From contig OX336399.1 of assembly GCA_946902985.2 (NCBI GenBank), forward strand, positions 159,650,411 through 159,714,410: a stretch of 64,000 nucleotides of DNA, read 5' to 3'. Positions within the stretch are counted from its first letter, which is position 1, and every line of letters starts with the position of its first letter. The position numbers were made by a program, and so were the translations under genes. Positions 31,222 through 42,600 of this stretch are shown here, in pieces. The DNA comes from Meconema thalassinum (taxonomy: Eukaryota > Arthropoda > Insecta > Orthoptera > Tettigoniidae). Under the pieces are notes generated by a model. That model ran no database searches and had not been told where the DNA came from. It saw only the letters and a program-made list of their open reading frames with translations.

Positions 31222-33640
31222 TCAGTCAAGCGACTGGTCTGCCCCTACAATGAGTCTTCTCCACGTTGTTCGGTCTTGTGCTGTCCTTTTGACCATTTCA
31301 TAATTTCGTAGGCCAGAGCTATGTAGGAAAGATCTCATGAAAGTGTTCCGTGGCCTCCCACAAGGGCGTTTTCCGGGTATTTTGCCTTCTAGAATGTCGA
31401 TCATCAGGCCACCATGTCGTAACCTGTGGCCAAGCCAGGTGGATCTCCTTCTATGTATCTGGCGGATCATTTGCCGTTTTTCCTTTATTCGATCCAGCAC
31501 CGTTAGGTTGGTCATTTTCTCTACCCAGCTGATCTTTTCCATTCGGCGCCAACACCACATCTCAAACGCTTCTAGTCGTTTAATGTCACCTCTATTCATT
31601 GACCAGGTCTCACTGCAGTACATTGCAACTGGCCATATGTAGGTCTTAACCAGTTGTTTTCTAAGGCTGAGGGACATCGAGCGTTGACAAATTAGAGAAT
31701 GCTTTTCACGGAATGCCTGCTTGGCCATGGCTATACGGCTCCTGATTTCAACTTCACATCGTAGGTCTTCTGTGAAGATCTGGCCAAGGTATTTAAAACG
31801 ATTGACCTGTTGTACTGGTTCTTTATTTATGGTAATATTTAGTTCGTGTTGATGCTTACTTATCACCAGAATCTTGGTCTTCTTAAAATTGATTTTCATT
31901 CCATATTCTGTAGCTGTATCATTTAAACATTGCAACATGTTTGTTAATGTATGCGGATTTACTGCAAGTAATGCCAGATCATCAGCAAATTTAATATTCT
32001 GGATAAGTCTTCCACCAACTTTCACTCCCATATTAGAACCTTTAAAAGCCCACTTAGTTATAGCTTCAGCGAAGGCATTGAACAGTCCAGGGGACAGCAA
32101 ACACCCTTGTCGCACACCTTTGCGGATCTTAGCGGGTTCTGATACGTCATTTCCAAGCCGAACAACAGCAGTTTGATTTATATACAGATCAAATATTAAT
32201 CTGATTAATCGATGGGGACAACCTATTTGATTCAGAAGAGGAAACAGCTTGTGCCAGCTGACTTTATCAAATGCTTTTTCAAAGTCCACAAAGCACACGT
32301 AAAGGTTTCTGTTTACACTTAACATCTTTTCTCCAAGACATCGCAAGGACCCGATAGCATCACGTTGTACCCGTTCGTCCTGGGGATGCGATGACCCATC
32401 TGCTATTACATCGCATTCCTGGAGTTCCAGGACAGAGCGGAGTTAAATGAACCTCTAGTCAAATAAGGAATGTGTCGGAAATTCAGCTGAGTTATCGAAA
32501 AAGCAGTGGGTAACACGAGACAAAGTATCTCTAGGGTCGTTACGGGCTTAAGTTTAATAAAAATAATGCAAATATAAATGGGCGCCATCAACTGAATTCC
32601 TAGCAAACCACCTCCTTTCCTGGTTAAGCCTTACTCAAGACAAGGAAAGAAAAAGGAAAATCACACCATCATCAGATCACAACTAAGATAAAAACAAATT
32701 TATTTCACTTTGATAGTCAGACAGACATTTAAAATATTCCTGACAGTTTCTGCTCTGCCTTGACCCTTACTGCCTGGTGCGGTCACGTGACGTCCTCCCC
32801 ACCACCGCGGTCTTGCGTCACAAATATAATCTCGAACCCCCATCATCTCGGCTATTAAGTTATAAAATAACTTAAGGGTTATTTGACTTCCTTCAAATAA
32901 TTACCACATATAATGCATGTTATATCTCCTCTTCTAAGATGTTTAAATACCATGTTCCATATAGATCTTAATAAAGCTTCATAATTCCATCTGCTTGACT
33001 GCGGTCAGCGCCTTCTTGATCCTAGACCTTCTACGTCATCCTGACATTCCTCTTGACTCGATCTGAGCGCTATCTTTTCTTAACTCTTCCCAAAACCTCA
33101 ACTACGGCTTAATGTCTGCTGGCGTAGCCGATAGCCTCAACTAGGTATCGGGTACAACGTGTAGACATATTCTTTCGAAAGCCAAATTGAGAGTTGTCTA
33201 GATACTGTTCGATGCATATTTCCATCCTTTTCCTTAAAATCTGCAGAAGTATCTTTGATGCATGAGGGATGAGACTAATGGTCCGATAGTCACTACATTC
33301 AACTGGTACAGTCTTCTTTGGAATTGGAATGATGATGCTGGTGTAAAACTCCTGAGGCCATTTACCTTCTTCGAAAATTCTTGCTACCAATTTGAATATC
33401 CTTTCAAGTGTACTATCCCCACTATTCTTGATTAGTTCGGCAGGAACATTGTCAATACCTGGTGTTTTACCCATGGATATTGATTTTAGAGCTTCATCGA
33501 ACTCTGATCTAATAATTCTACCTTCTGCAATTGGCCTGTCTTCCTCGCCACGTGTTGGCAAAAGGTATGGAATTGGTTCTGCGTATAGATCTTCAACATA
33601 CATCCTCCAGTGTTCCTTCATGAATTCAGGTCTGATATAG
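31222..33640 (-). pseudogene. RTE-like LINE reverse transcriptase, interrupted by solo LTR
   Basis: The first part (33640-33161) carries KEHWRMYVEDLYAEP, the fingers motif TPGIDNVPAELIK, SIIIPIPKK, RTISLIPHASKILL and NSQFGFRKN. The second part (32361-31222) carries VCFVDFEKAFDKVSWHKL, RKGVRQGCLLSPGLFN, the catalytic IKFADDLALL, VNRFKYLGQIF, YCSETWSMN and the C-terminal WLGHRLRHGGL. The two parts are in the same frame and would be contiguous without the 791-bp insertion plus its 4-bp duplication (795 bases, a multiple of three). No other stop is present in the second part. The broken frame cannot give a working enzyme. Confidence 0.85.
32366..33156. mobile_element. Solo LTR with ACGT target duplication
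   Basis: The 791-bp insert begins TGTACCCG and ends CGGGTACA, an 8-bp inverted repeat with the TG...CA ends of LTRs. It is flanked by ACGT on both sides (32362-32365 and 33157-33160). Removing the insert and one ACGT restores the LINE frame exactly. In plus orientation it has AATAAA at 32970-32975 and a possible TATAAAT near 32574. No internal retroelement genes are present, so it looks like a solo LTR of the Ty3/gypsy type (4-bp duplication). A Ginger-like DNA transposon, which also uses TGT...ACA ends and 4-bp duplications, is the alternative. Confidence 0.75.
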
Positions 33641-35015
33641 GATTCCCATGTGTATCACGGAACTGTCTAGTGCGGAATCCTTTTTGTTTCTTAGTAGTTT
33701 CCCTGATCTTTTGGTAGGCTAAATCTGTTCTTCCTTGTTTTTGCAGAAATTCGATCTCTTCGCATTTTGACTGCCACCACTCCATTTTCTTCTCCCGACA
33801 GAGTCGATCAATCTGGTTCTTTAGCATTCGGTAGTTATTTCTGCCTACTTCTGAAGAGTCGTTTTTAAATTTTCTTCTTTCATCCATCTTTAAGAGAATG
33901 TCCTGTGTGATCCATGGTTTGCGATTCACACTTTCCACAAATCCCACATAGTCTTCAGCAGCCTTTTCGATAGAGAATTTGGCTATTGACCATAAATGAT
34001 CAACAGTTTGTGAGTTGTTTGCATATGATGATATGTTGTCATCAGTGGCTTCCTGATATTGCTTTTTAGTCCGCTCGCTTTTAAATGCTTCAAGATTCCA
34101 CTTCTTTGTTGGTTTTCCCTGAATCCTGCGTTTAAATTTCAGTTCCGTACTCATTACTAGTAGAGAATGATCAGAACAGATGTCAGCGCCCGGATATGCC
34201 ATGGATTTCTTCACTTGATTTTTGTATCTTTCCTTGACAAGAATATAGTCAATCTGGTAACGTTGATCATCACCTGGCTTTTTCCAAGTATATCTCCGCC
34301 TCTTTGGTGAGGTAAACCAAGTGTTACTTATAACGAACCTCTCTTGTTCACAGAATTCGAGAAGACGTTGACCACGTGAATTTCTTCTACCAAGACCATA
34401 CCCTCCTACTGCAAATCCTTCTTTTCCCTCACCAATCACTGCATTCCAGTCTCCCATTATAATAATGTTCTCGCTAGCCTTTGTCTTACGCAGTAATTCT
34501 TCCAGCTTCTCATACATTTCTTCAACCTCATCATCATCGCTGCTGGACGTAGGCATATATACCTGCACCACAACTAAATTTACGGGTGTTGCCAGAAAAC
34601 GTGCTATGATAATTCTGTTTCCAATAGCTTCAACATCCAGTAGGGCTCTTGAAGAGTTAGCATTTAGTACCAAACCTACACCGCCTTGACCATTCTCACT
34701 TCCGGAGTGCAAGACTTTGTAGTCTCCGCATGTGAACTCTCCTTCTTCTCTCCAGCGTGTTTCAGCTAATCCTAAAATATCTAATTTATGTCGGTCTATT
34801 TCTCTTTTCAAGTTCTCTAGTTTCCCAGCTTGTAACATAGTTCGAACATTCCATGTTCCAATTTTAAAATAGGGATTTCTCCGGATAACGACCTGAGAGG
34901 CCCCATTTCCTCTCCTGCCGGGCCCGACATCATTCCTTTGAGGTGTGATCCCGCAGTTGCCAACTTCACTAACATTTGTCTTTGGACTCATCATAGGTTT
35001 TCTTGGGATACACAT
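33618..35015 (-). CDS. RTE-like LINE endonuclease region
   Basis: This is a 465-codon open frame. Residues about 50-290 form an apurinic/apyrimidinic-type endonuclease. Motifs in order are KIGTWNVRTM (Asn), DILGLAETRW (catalytic Glu), VVVQVYMPT, IIMGDWNAVIG (Asp and Asn), RRRYTWKKPGD, YQIDYILV and CSDHSLLVM (catalytic Asp-His). The rest is the linker to the reverse transcriptase (KMEWWQSKCEEIEFLQ). The enzyme nicks target DNA to prime reverse transcription. All expected catalytic residues are present. The true start may be internal, just before KIGTWNV, since the first 45 residues are unremarkable. A 1-base shift ends it at 33618 just where the reverse transcriptase frame begins. Confidence 0.8.
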   Translation of the reverse strand: MCIPRKPMMSPKTNVSEVGNCGITPQRNDVGPGRRGNGASQVVIRRNPYFKIGTWNVRTMLQAGKLENLKREIDRHKLDILGLAETRWREEGEFTCGDYKVLHSGSENGQGGVGLVLNANSSRALLDVEAIGNRIIIARFLATPVNLVVVQVYMPTSSSDDDEVEEMYEKLEELLRKTKASENIIIMGDWNAVIGEGKEGFAVGGYGLGRRNSRGQRLLEFCEQERFVISNTWFTSPKRRRYTWKKPGDDQRYQIDYILVKERYKNQVKKSMAYPGADICSDHSLLVMSTELKFKRRIQGKPTKKWNLEAFKSERTKKQYQEATDDNISSYANNSQTVDHLWSIAKFSIEKAAEDYVGFVESVNRKPWITQDILLKMDERRKFKNDSSEVGRNNYRMLKNQIDRLCREKKMEWWQSKCEEIEFLQKQGRTDLAYQKIRETTKKQKGFRTRQFRDTHGNPISDLNS

Positions 35016-35262
35016 AAAGGTCTTTAATGGAGTGGTTTCCCGTTGCCTTCTCCATTCTTATGCTGTTGACCAAATCCTGCTGGTTCATCCACCTTAAGGA
35101 GCGATTTCTCACTCTAAGGACAAAAGAGTGCCCTGACCCTATCTACAATTTGCGAAAGAGGGGAGCCACTTATACCGGCGGCTACTCGGTCCCCTTTTAG
35201 TCGCCTTTTACGACAGGCAGGGAATACCGTGGGTCTATTCTACAGCCCCAACCCACAGAGGT

Positions 35263-35589
35263 CGTTACACTACTTAACAGCAATTTATCGGTTTGTATCA
35301 TGTAAACTTAACTGTCTTCGTCCGAGAATTTGATAATGCTTCAGTATACTTTCTATTCTGCATTGTATTCACTGACAGAAATAATATTAATAGGAATACT
35401 CACAGAAGGCGAAATGAGATATCTTCATGAATTCATCTCATTGGTTTAGTCACAGCTGATCATAACCTGTACTCCGCTCATGCAATTTACGTAAGGCAAC
35501 AATACACTTATTTGCTGTTTTAACATTCATGTTACTTCACTATGATTTGGTGCCTTAAAATCAAGCATATCACTTTCAAACACTATTCA
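35263..35589. other. No recognisable gene
   Basis: This separates the 5' edge of the RTE-like LINE from the older LINE's reverse transcriptase fragment. It could be a further insertion, but no ends were recognised. Confidence 0.4.
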
Positions 35590-35990
35590 GTGTGATCATT
35601 CAGAGAGAAGTGTACATACATCCAACTGTAGAATATATCCTACCAACATATTCAATGTCAACAGATTGCCTATGTCCTCTTTGCTTTGTCCAAGACTGGT
35701 TATTTTGCTTCCTAAGTAACAGAAGTCTCCTACTTGAGCTTTTTACCTGCCAATTCAACATCTATAGGGGTTTCTGATTCTTTCCACTGCATTCCAATAT
35801 TTGTATTTCACATTTATGAATTTTCATTATGAATTCTTTTCTCAAGACAGAATCCATACCATTTAAAAATTCATTCAAATCCTCTGGTGTGTCAGCTAAG
35901 ATAATTCTGTCATGAGAGGATGGAACCATCTGATAATCTTCCAGCAGGTCAGATGAGTCTTGGACTACATGGAAGAGTCTCAATAGGTTG
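35590..35990 (-). mobile_element. Older LINE, reverse transcriptase part
   Basis: The minus strand encodes DRIILADTPEDLNEFLNGMD, an altered catalytic box (normally ADD.AILADT), then EFIMKIHKCEIQILECSGKN and, with a stop, IDVELAGKKLK and a CYLGSK-like block. These lie just upstream, in LINE order, of the SLLKAFVWSVALYG block at 31.2 kb. I therefore read it as the 5' side of the LINE interrupted by the RTE-like element. Confidence 0.6.
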
Positions 35991-36509
35991 GGTTGGTAGA
36001 TTCAAAATCAACATTAAGAAGTGGCGACCACCGTGCGAGTCGACCCGTTGTGATTGCGGAGAGAAGCAATCAATTCTCCCTCAATTGCAGCTCCTGCCCT
36101 CTCCAATGTACCATGGAGGATCTAGTAAAGACCATACCCAGTGACTGGGAACAAAGAGGATATAAGTGATTAGAGATGCTTCTCTGAGGAAAGTTCTGAT
36201 GACCAATATGGCAGATTGGTAGGTGCGAGTAGTGTGGACCCAGGTTTTGTAGATAGCACAGCCATGCACTTTCGTATGCGACTGCTCCGCATTTCTCTCC
36301 GCGCCGACCCACCAATTCACAACTCTTGATAGCCCACCATTCCTTCTCCTATCTCCCTTTCTGGTACAAAAGGTTATGTTTCAAATTAATTCTCTTCTTA
36401 ATACATTATAATTTTTTCCATATAGCAATAAATGAGCACTGCTGTCTTGTCACACAACTTGGAAAACAAAAACTAGTAAATTGTTGCAATTCCCTTCATG
36501 CTGCAATAT
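35991..36509. other. No recognisable gene
   Basis: Short frames without family resemblance. Nothing supported. Confidence 0.5.
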
Positions 36510-36522
36510 TCATAAGCACTGG

Positions 36523-36751
36523 GGGGGGGGTAACGTTCTCGCTCGCTGGTCCCAAGGTTGCAGGTTCGTATCCTGGCGCAGTCAGCTGGCGTTTGAGGGT
36601 GCGCAAATGCGAGGGAGCCGTGTCAGTAGATTTACTGGCACGTTAAAAATCCCCTTCGGGGCAAAATTCCGGCACCCCGGCGTCTCTAAAAGCCTGAGTA
36701 GTTAAAAGGGACGTAAAACCAATATCATTATTATTATTATTATTATTATTA
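36523..36751 (+). mobile_element. SINE family A, copy 4, truncated head, 13-bp target duplication
   Basis: The core (GAGGGTGCGCAAATGCGAGG, CCCCTTCGGGGCAAAATTCC) and an ATT-repeat tail of about 30 bases are present. The 5' head is cut off before the A box and replaced by a run of G. TCATAAGCACTGG occurs exactly at 36510-36522 and 36752-36764. Confidence 0.85.
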
Positions 36752-36844
36752 TCATAAGCACTGGAATTTTACGAGTTAAATCATTAGCAGCAACATCATT
36801 ATTAGTAAATTGGGTATAATGTTCTGATGACAAAGAATTGTTGT

Positions 36845-36985
36845 TTCATTTGAGGGGCCTGGACATTGTGTTCATTTAGCCCTGTGTACTTGGGTGAGTG
36901 TGGAATTTTGTCTTGTGTTATTCTGATGGATGTATTGGTGTGTGTATTTGTAATTCAGGTGAGGTTTGGGAAGAGCACTGGTCCT
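36845..36985 (-). mobile_element. SINE family D, diverged tail fragment
   Basis: TAGCCCTGTGTACTTGGGTG and GTATTGGTGTGTGTATTTGT match the tail half of the 49.7-kb copy with many changes. Head and core are missing. Confidence 0.45.
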
Positions 36986-37161
36986 GATGACAAGACTTCC
37001 TTCTCCCACAGCACAGTATTTAGAAGAGGATTTTGTAAATGATGGGCAGGATATTCCAGAAAAGTCAAAGCTCACTGATCAACGACTTGATTACATGCAG
37101 CCACGTTGTTTTTTTTTTACATAGGAATGTAGGCTTTTCTGAAAGTGAAATACATTAATAT

Positions 37162-37290
37162 ACAGCATGTTTCACTTGAACACACAACAGGCATGTGGTT
37201 TGCCTACCCCCTGCAATCGAGCCGTGAGAAGTTCTTGCTCCCTAATTCGTCTATCTCTGGGATAAAAATGCATCGGTCAAATCAAAATGT
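37162..37290 (+). mobile_element. SINE family F, 5' part
   Basis: CATGTTTCACTTGAACACAC through CAATCGAGCCGTGAGAAGTT matches the inverse of 38110-38225. It lacks the tRNA-like segment present in the other copy. Confidence 0.5.
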
Positions 37291-37599
37291 AACAAGGATG
37301 AGTTGGACAGCCGTTTTTATCTTCCATGTAAGTCTCTTTTTTAATTTAACGGCAAAGTGGCCCTAGAAATTACACTGATTTTATTTAATTAAGAGTTACT
37401 ATCAGAAAGAAATGTGGCATACTAATACTTTACTGCTTGATATTTATTTTTGAGACGTTTCGGCCATCAATGGACCACGATATTCTTCACTCATATGATC
37501 ACTGTAATGCTTGTTTTTTTTTGTCTGCTAGTAGATCTTCATTCTTGACGAATGTTCTGCTCTCCTTTCTTCCATCCACTTGCAGTGAGGGCGAGGCAT

Positions 37600-37905
37600 C
37601 ACAGATGTTAAAGGGTATAGATTACTGGTTGATTTAACCGCCTTTCTGAACAGGTTCCTATCCCAAACCAGAGCTTGGTTGATTCGAGCTTCTGTAATTC
37701 CTTTTTAACTTGCATCGACCATTTACAATAGGATTTTTTTTTAGATATTGATGAGTGGATTCGATATGAAAGTCGATGATGCGCCATCCGCTCCAAATGT
37801 CCAAAGAAAGACATTCTCCTTTTTCTCATCACACTCGCCAAATCTTCTATATGTTCAAATAATTCATTGTTATGTCTTCTTCTGTAAGTACCAATATCAC
37901 ACTTG
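37600..37905 (-). pseudogene. RTE-like LINE C-terminal fragment
   Basis: The minus strand encodes RRRHNNELFEHIEDL, SVMRKRRMSFFGHLERM and QVKKELQKLEST. This corresponds to the TMRKKRLGFFGHIMRM region of the 18-20.7 kb LINE. Only the C-terminus remains. Confidence 0.65.
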
Positions 37906-37989
37906 ATATAACTATTATAAAAATCAACAGTGTTCGTAAAAGAAAAGAATTGTCGAGCAATTTCTAGTAAGAACATTATTTGCCTGACA

Positions 37990-38225
37990 ATGGGCAATAA
38001 AACAAACAAAAAAACTGGAGTCAGGCTCGAGATTCGAACCGTAGACCATAGGCTCCGCAGTCTCTCGCTCTAGCGTCTGAGCCACCGTGACAGTCTTTGA
38101 AATGAAAGGACAGAAAAGACCAAGGCACAGGGACCAGAGGTACACGAATTTACGAGCAAGAACTTCTTGCGGCTCTATTGCAGCTGGTAGGCAACCCACA
38201 TGCCTGTTGTGCATTCAAGTGAAAC
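37990..38225 (-). mobile_element. SINE family F with tRNA-like segment
   Basis: Read on the minus strand, it has GTGTTTCACTTGAATGCACA, then a tRNA-like stretch GGTGGCTCAGACGCTAGAGC with B box CGGTTCGAATCTCG at about 38043-38030, then a T-rich tail. The tRNA-like part is internal rather than at the very start. A second copy without that part lies inverted at 37.2 kb. Confidence 0.6.
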
Positions 38226-38459
38226 ACGTACATAAGTAGACCTATTTAACACAACTGATTTATATTAGTCTAGCTGCTTTAAAAATGTTTATAGCTAGAA
38301 AAGGCCTCAATGGAACTCTCACTTTTCAGAAACAACCATACTCCTTAGGAAGAAAGGATGAGTAATATTATAACTAGCTCAATTATATATAAAAGAAATA
38401 GAACACGATATTCCTAAACTATGGGGGTTGGGGCAATTCTGCATCAATCGATATCATAT
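38226..38459. other. No recognisable gene
   Basis: AT-rich spacer; nothing recognised. Confidence 0.5.
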
Positions 38460-39653
38460 TCAAGTTGGGAACATACTGGATGAATAATCATCTCGATCAA
38501 TATCCAAATTCATCCCTTGAATCGGCGTTTCCGATTCGGCATCCAGTTCTCCACGTTTATCGTCATCTGAAGAACCATCATCATCTTCATCCTCCCCTTT
38601 CTCATCCTGCCTCTCCTCCTGCGCCGTCGTTTGCAACTTTTGCATCTCCTCCGCCTTTCATCTCGTCTTTTTCTTCATCCGTCATGTCATTCCGTACCTT
38701 GTACTCCTCATCTTCCATCTCCACCGTTCCTGTCTCCTTTCCTTCCTCATTTTCTTCTTCTTCTTCTTCTTCTGATCCTTCACTCTCTTATCTTGCTTTA
38801 CCTGACATTTCATCTTCTTCCTAATCATTCTCTTTGCTTTCCAACTCCTCTTTTTATCTATCATCCTGGTCCTCTTTGTCTTCATTCTCAACCACTTCTC
38901 TCTTCTTCCTTTCCACATTTTCCACCTCTTCCTCGTCTGTCTTGTCTTACTCAACAGTTCCTTTCTCTTCTTCCACTTTGTTCTCCACTGTTTCTTATTC
39001 ACCTGATTTTCTTCTAGTATGTTGTCTTCTCCATGACCTTCTCTTGCACTTTTACCCTCATCTTTAACCTCTTTTTCTTGACTGCTACTGTCCTCCTCAT
39101 GACCAATCTCATCTGCTAGTAGTTTCTCTTCTTCATTTTCTTCCATCTCACCTCTTCCGTTATCCATCTCTCCTTTCTTCTCTACCATGCCCTCTATCTC
39201 ATCTTCTTTTTTGTCCTCAGTTTTATCCTCCTCCGCCATTTGACCTTGTTCTCTCTCTTGTCCGTCTTTCATTTCTTCTTCTCCGTTATCTGTTTCTCCT
39301 TTCCCTTCTACCTTGCCCTCTATCTCATCTTCTTCCTTGTCCTCAGTTTTATCTTCCTCCATTTGACCTTGTTCTCTCTCTTGTCCGTCTTTCATTTCTT
39401 CTTCGCGCCCCCCACCTTGTTGATACATTTCTTGCTTCTTGTTCCCTTCTTCATTCAGTTTTCTATCATTTCCTTCTATTTCAGCAACTGCAGCATCACA
39501 TACTTCACATATTTTCTCCATTTGTACTTTCATTGAGTATATCTGTTCACTCCCCTTATCAATGATGTCACTCCTCTTGGTCAACTGCTCCATGATCATT
39601 TGGAAATCACTAAGGTTCATCTCCCCCATTCGTGCTCCTCGTTGGTGCGTCAA
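38460..39653 (-). pseudogene. Acidic/basic low-complexity ORF of unknown function, frameshifted
   Basis: A 323-codon minus-strand frame runs from 39653 to 38682. Residues 1-60 look like an ordinary coiled-coil start (MNLSDFQMIMEQLTKRSDI, MEKICEVCDAAVAEIE). Residues about 85-167 are two tandem copies of a 41-residue acidic unit starting EEMKDGQEREQGQM. The rest turns Lys/Arg rich. Beyond its stop, another frame (38645-38460) continues as an acidic tail (GEDEDDDGSSDDDKRGELD), which suggests one ancestral protein broken by a frameshift. I do not recognise a family. A LINE ORF1-like protein, a fragment of a host gene exon, or a chance frame in purine-rich DNA are all possible. Confidence 0.4.
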
Positions 39654-42600
39654 AATATAACTTTACTTCTTCTTCTTTCCTTATCGGGGTTGTGGTTGAT
39701 AATACTCGCAAGGGATATTTTATTTTAACAACAGGGCAAGCAGTCAGTACATATACCTGATATATGTGATGGACATTCCTCTATTAACCGTTCATTACTC
39801 AGATCGCCGTCAATTAAAACATAAAGGAACCTGCACCTCACCATAGGAACACAGGTATTCATTTAATTCATTAATAATCATCACTATACATCTTTTCCTG
39901 TATCTATAAGCAATCCACTTTTATAATCCAAACCTAACTGCACAAGCACCAATAATCTCCACAGATATTATCAACAGATACTCATTCATAAAAATAAAAA
40001 AACAACAAAGAATAAAGAAAAACAATACCACATCATTAAAAAGATATTATGTACACAGATGTGCAACTATATCCCATGACCTCCTTCCTCACCAAAGAAT
40101 AGTGATTCAAATAACATTGTAACCACATGTTATAATATAAGGATAGTGAAAAACCTATCAGCCTACCTACTTATAATTGTCAGCACTAGTTAGACATTTA
40201 CAGTATGTGAAAAGATAAATGTGTGAGGCCAATGAAAACATATTATGACTATCCCAAATTAAAATGAAAAACTTGGAAATTCTATTGATTCACATACTAT
40301 AGATATTTAAAATGATTGCTAGTCATATGACACCCATTTTAAGTTAGGTTTGAAAGTGATTGGTGCAAGATGTGGTAGTTATCGTGTCCACGAAAGTGAT
40401 ATACTGTATAACTTTTGAACTGGCAGTGGTAGTTGCAACATGGTGCCTATTGCAATACGTAGCTTTCTAATCAAATCTACCTAAAACCATTCTTTATTCT
40501 AAGATGGAACACTCCACAAATCACACCCTATTTACCCCTTATTGCATACACTTAGTAAATAAATGCGGGTGTCAAAACGTAGAGGCTTGTGAATTTAAAG
40601 AACATGAATCTAGTAAAAGAAATTGCACCATTAGTGGGGCTGTTTCACTCACTGTGTGTAATGTCTTTTCCTCAAAGATATCGACCAACTTGATTATACT
40701 AAACCATTCGAGTCATAATTTAATGGTCACAGTGTTGACTGTGAAATCAGATAATATTCACCCGACAGTGCTCTGAGATTACAAAAAATATCCTTAAAAT
40801 ACAAAACAATAACTATATTTTACTGAAAGTTTGTATGCATCAGCGAGTTACCTTGTATGGTACTTTTTTCTAACTAAAGGTTTGTTATAATTGTGCAATT
40901 ACATTCTAAACAATTGATGATTATTATTATGCCCAGATGCCATCTTATAAGTATGGAGTGACTGTCACTTTGCCTCGATCTTACTGTACCCGAAATCTCG
41001 TAGAACCTGCCAGGATCCGCAGATGGATTTCAGCAACTTGTAGTCCCCGGCTAGAATAACTACTATAAAAATACTGGCAGATAACAACACAGATGGGATA
41101 CAATAACTACGGTTGTGCTATAGGACTGCTCTATTTGGATAATGGGTGTCTATCTACAAATGGAGAGTGAGAAACTTGCGTTTCTCTGGGCGTAACGGGA
41201 AAAGATAAGGGCGAAGAGTCCTATTCTACCTCTATAGCACACTAAAATTACCTAATAAACTGCGAAGGATAACTCAAATATTCTATAAAAATATCCGACA
41301 TTCATAAATATGCGTCAGCCTATTTATTCAAAAGACAAATGCATAAAAATTAACTCTTGGGGAAAATGAAAAATAAGTAGCTCTCCTAACCGTTCCTAGT
41401 TAAATCAAAATGAAATAATTTAAATTAAAAGTATGCTCCTGGCATGAAAATACTGTGCTCTAGATTTAAGGAGTGGAAAATAAAATGTCTTTAAATTACC
41501 TAATTTACAAAAAAAACAACTAAAGATGGCCTCTTCACTATTACAAACGTAATATTTAACTCTATACAAGACTACTTATTCCTGATTAATCCCTATTCTA
41601 ATAATGTTTCAAAACACTCAATCTCAAACTAATTATTTACATATATAACCGGTAATGCTAATCTTTCCGACAGATCAAAATATCGTTCGAATTCACCACT
41701 AACTCGGTCTACATTCGGTTCATAAAAGTCAAATCCCAATACATAATCCGTGCAGTGCAGCCTAGATTATAATGCTCATGTCCTCCGATCTTTCCACACT
41801 ATAAAATAATAATAACTCTACATGTTGCTCCTTTAATTTCCATTGTTGCCATTACTGTTACTGTTCTATTCAAACAAACATCCATCCTGATTAAGATACT
41901 TGAGCTCCAATCAACTGTTTACATCGGCTGCATTATCTTACGCATCTGTATTGCAAAATACTTTCAAAAGTCTCTAAACAGACCTCTTCATACACAAAAT
42001 TGGTACATTAACAACATATTTCTCTCTCATTAACATCAACATTACTTTATCATCATATTTCTTCATAGACTAACAGTTTCTATATCATAAATGAACCATG
42101 TCAGCAACAAACTGCCGTTATCAATGCACAATATCAACTATTAACTCAAACTGGAATACAATATCGTCAGTTCACACAATAAACTCGTGCGTGTTCCCAT
42201 TTTCGCTAAATGCGTAAATTTATCTTGTAAAACATATTTCCATACTACAAAAATGCTTTTTCAAACTTCCACTATATATTCAGATCAATTACTCATGTCA
42301 ATAAGGCTTCACAACAATGTAATGTGATACCACTTCAATAAATATAAATAGCTCTCACCAGCTTATATTTCATAAAGGTATCATGTTACATTTGAAATGA
42401 ATTGTAGAAATCTTTCCAAACAAGTTCATAAGATTTTTTACAGTACCGATATCTGTTATTTGTCATACCATTTTCAATATGTTTCATAGGTTTAAATGAA
42501 CCATAATTCCAAATGTCTTTCCTCAAATTATTAAAAATTGTACCAACCAATGTTTAAAAATATAAGTGATCTATGCATGATCAGCGATCCTATTAATCCT

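Larger units (their letters stand above)
31206..35262 (-). mobile_element. RTE/BovB-like LINE, near full length, split by a solo LTR
   Basis: The minus-strand element opens near 35262 with a GC-rich leader (GTAAAAGGCGACTAAAAGGG), then a complete endonuclease frame, a reverse transcriptase frame and a 3' tail of ATG/GAT repeats at 31215-31202. Both domains read like RTE/BovB-clade elements (KIGTWNVRTM start, IPIPKK, RTISLIPHASKILL, FADD). Damage is limited to one frameshift near 33630 and a 791-bp LTR insertion, so it is a young copy. It sits inside an older LINE. Clean target duplications were not found. Confidence 0.85.

Noticed and set aside
33618..35015. Host gene of the craniofacial development protein 2-like type
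   Set aside because: Such database names usually label LINE endonucleases. Here the frame is followed by a reverse transcriptase and a microsatellite tail, so it is a transposon.
37440..37495. Sixth hammerhead-like motif (GTGAAGA ... GGCCGAAACGTC, minus strand)
   Set aside because: The core starts with G instead of C, there is no room for a stem III loop, and the flanks do not pair as stem I.
38465..39067. Ser/Leu-rich plus-strand frames
   Set aside because: They are antisense shadows of the purine-rich acidic frame.
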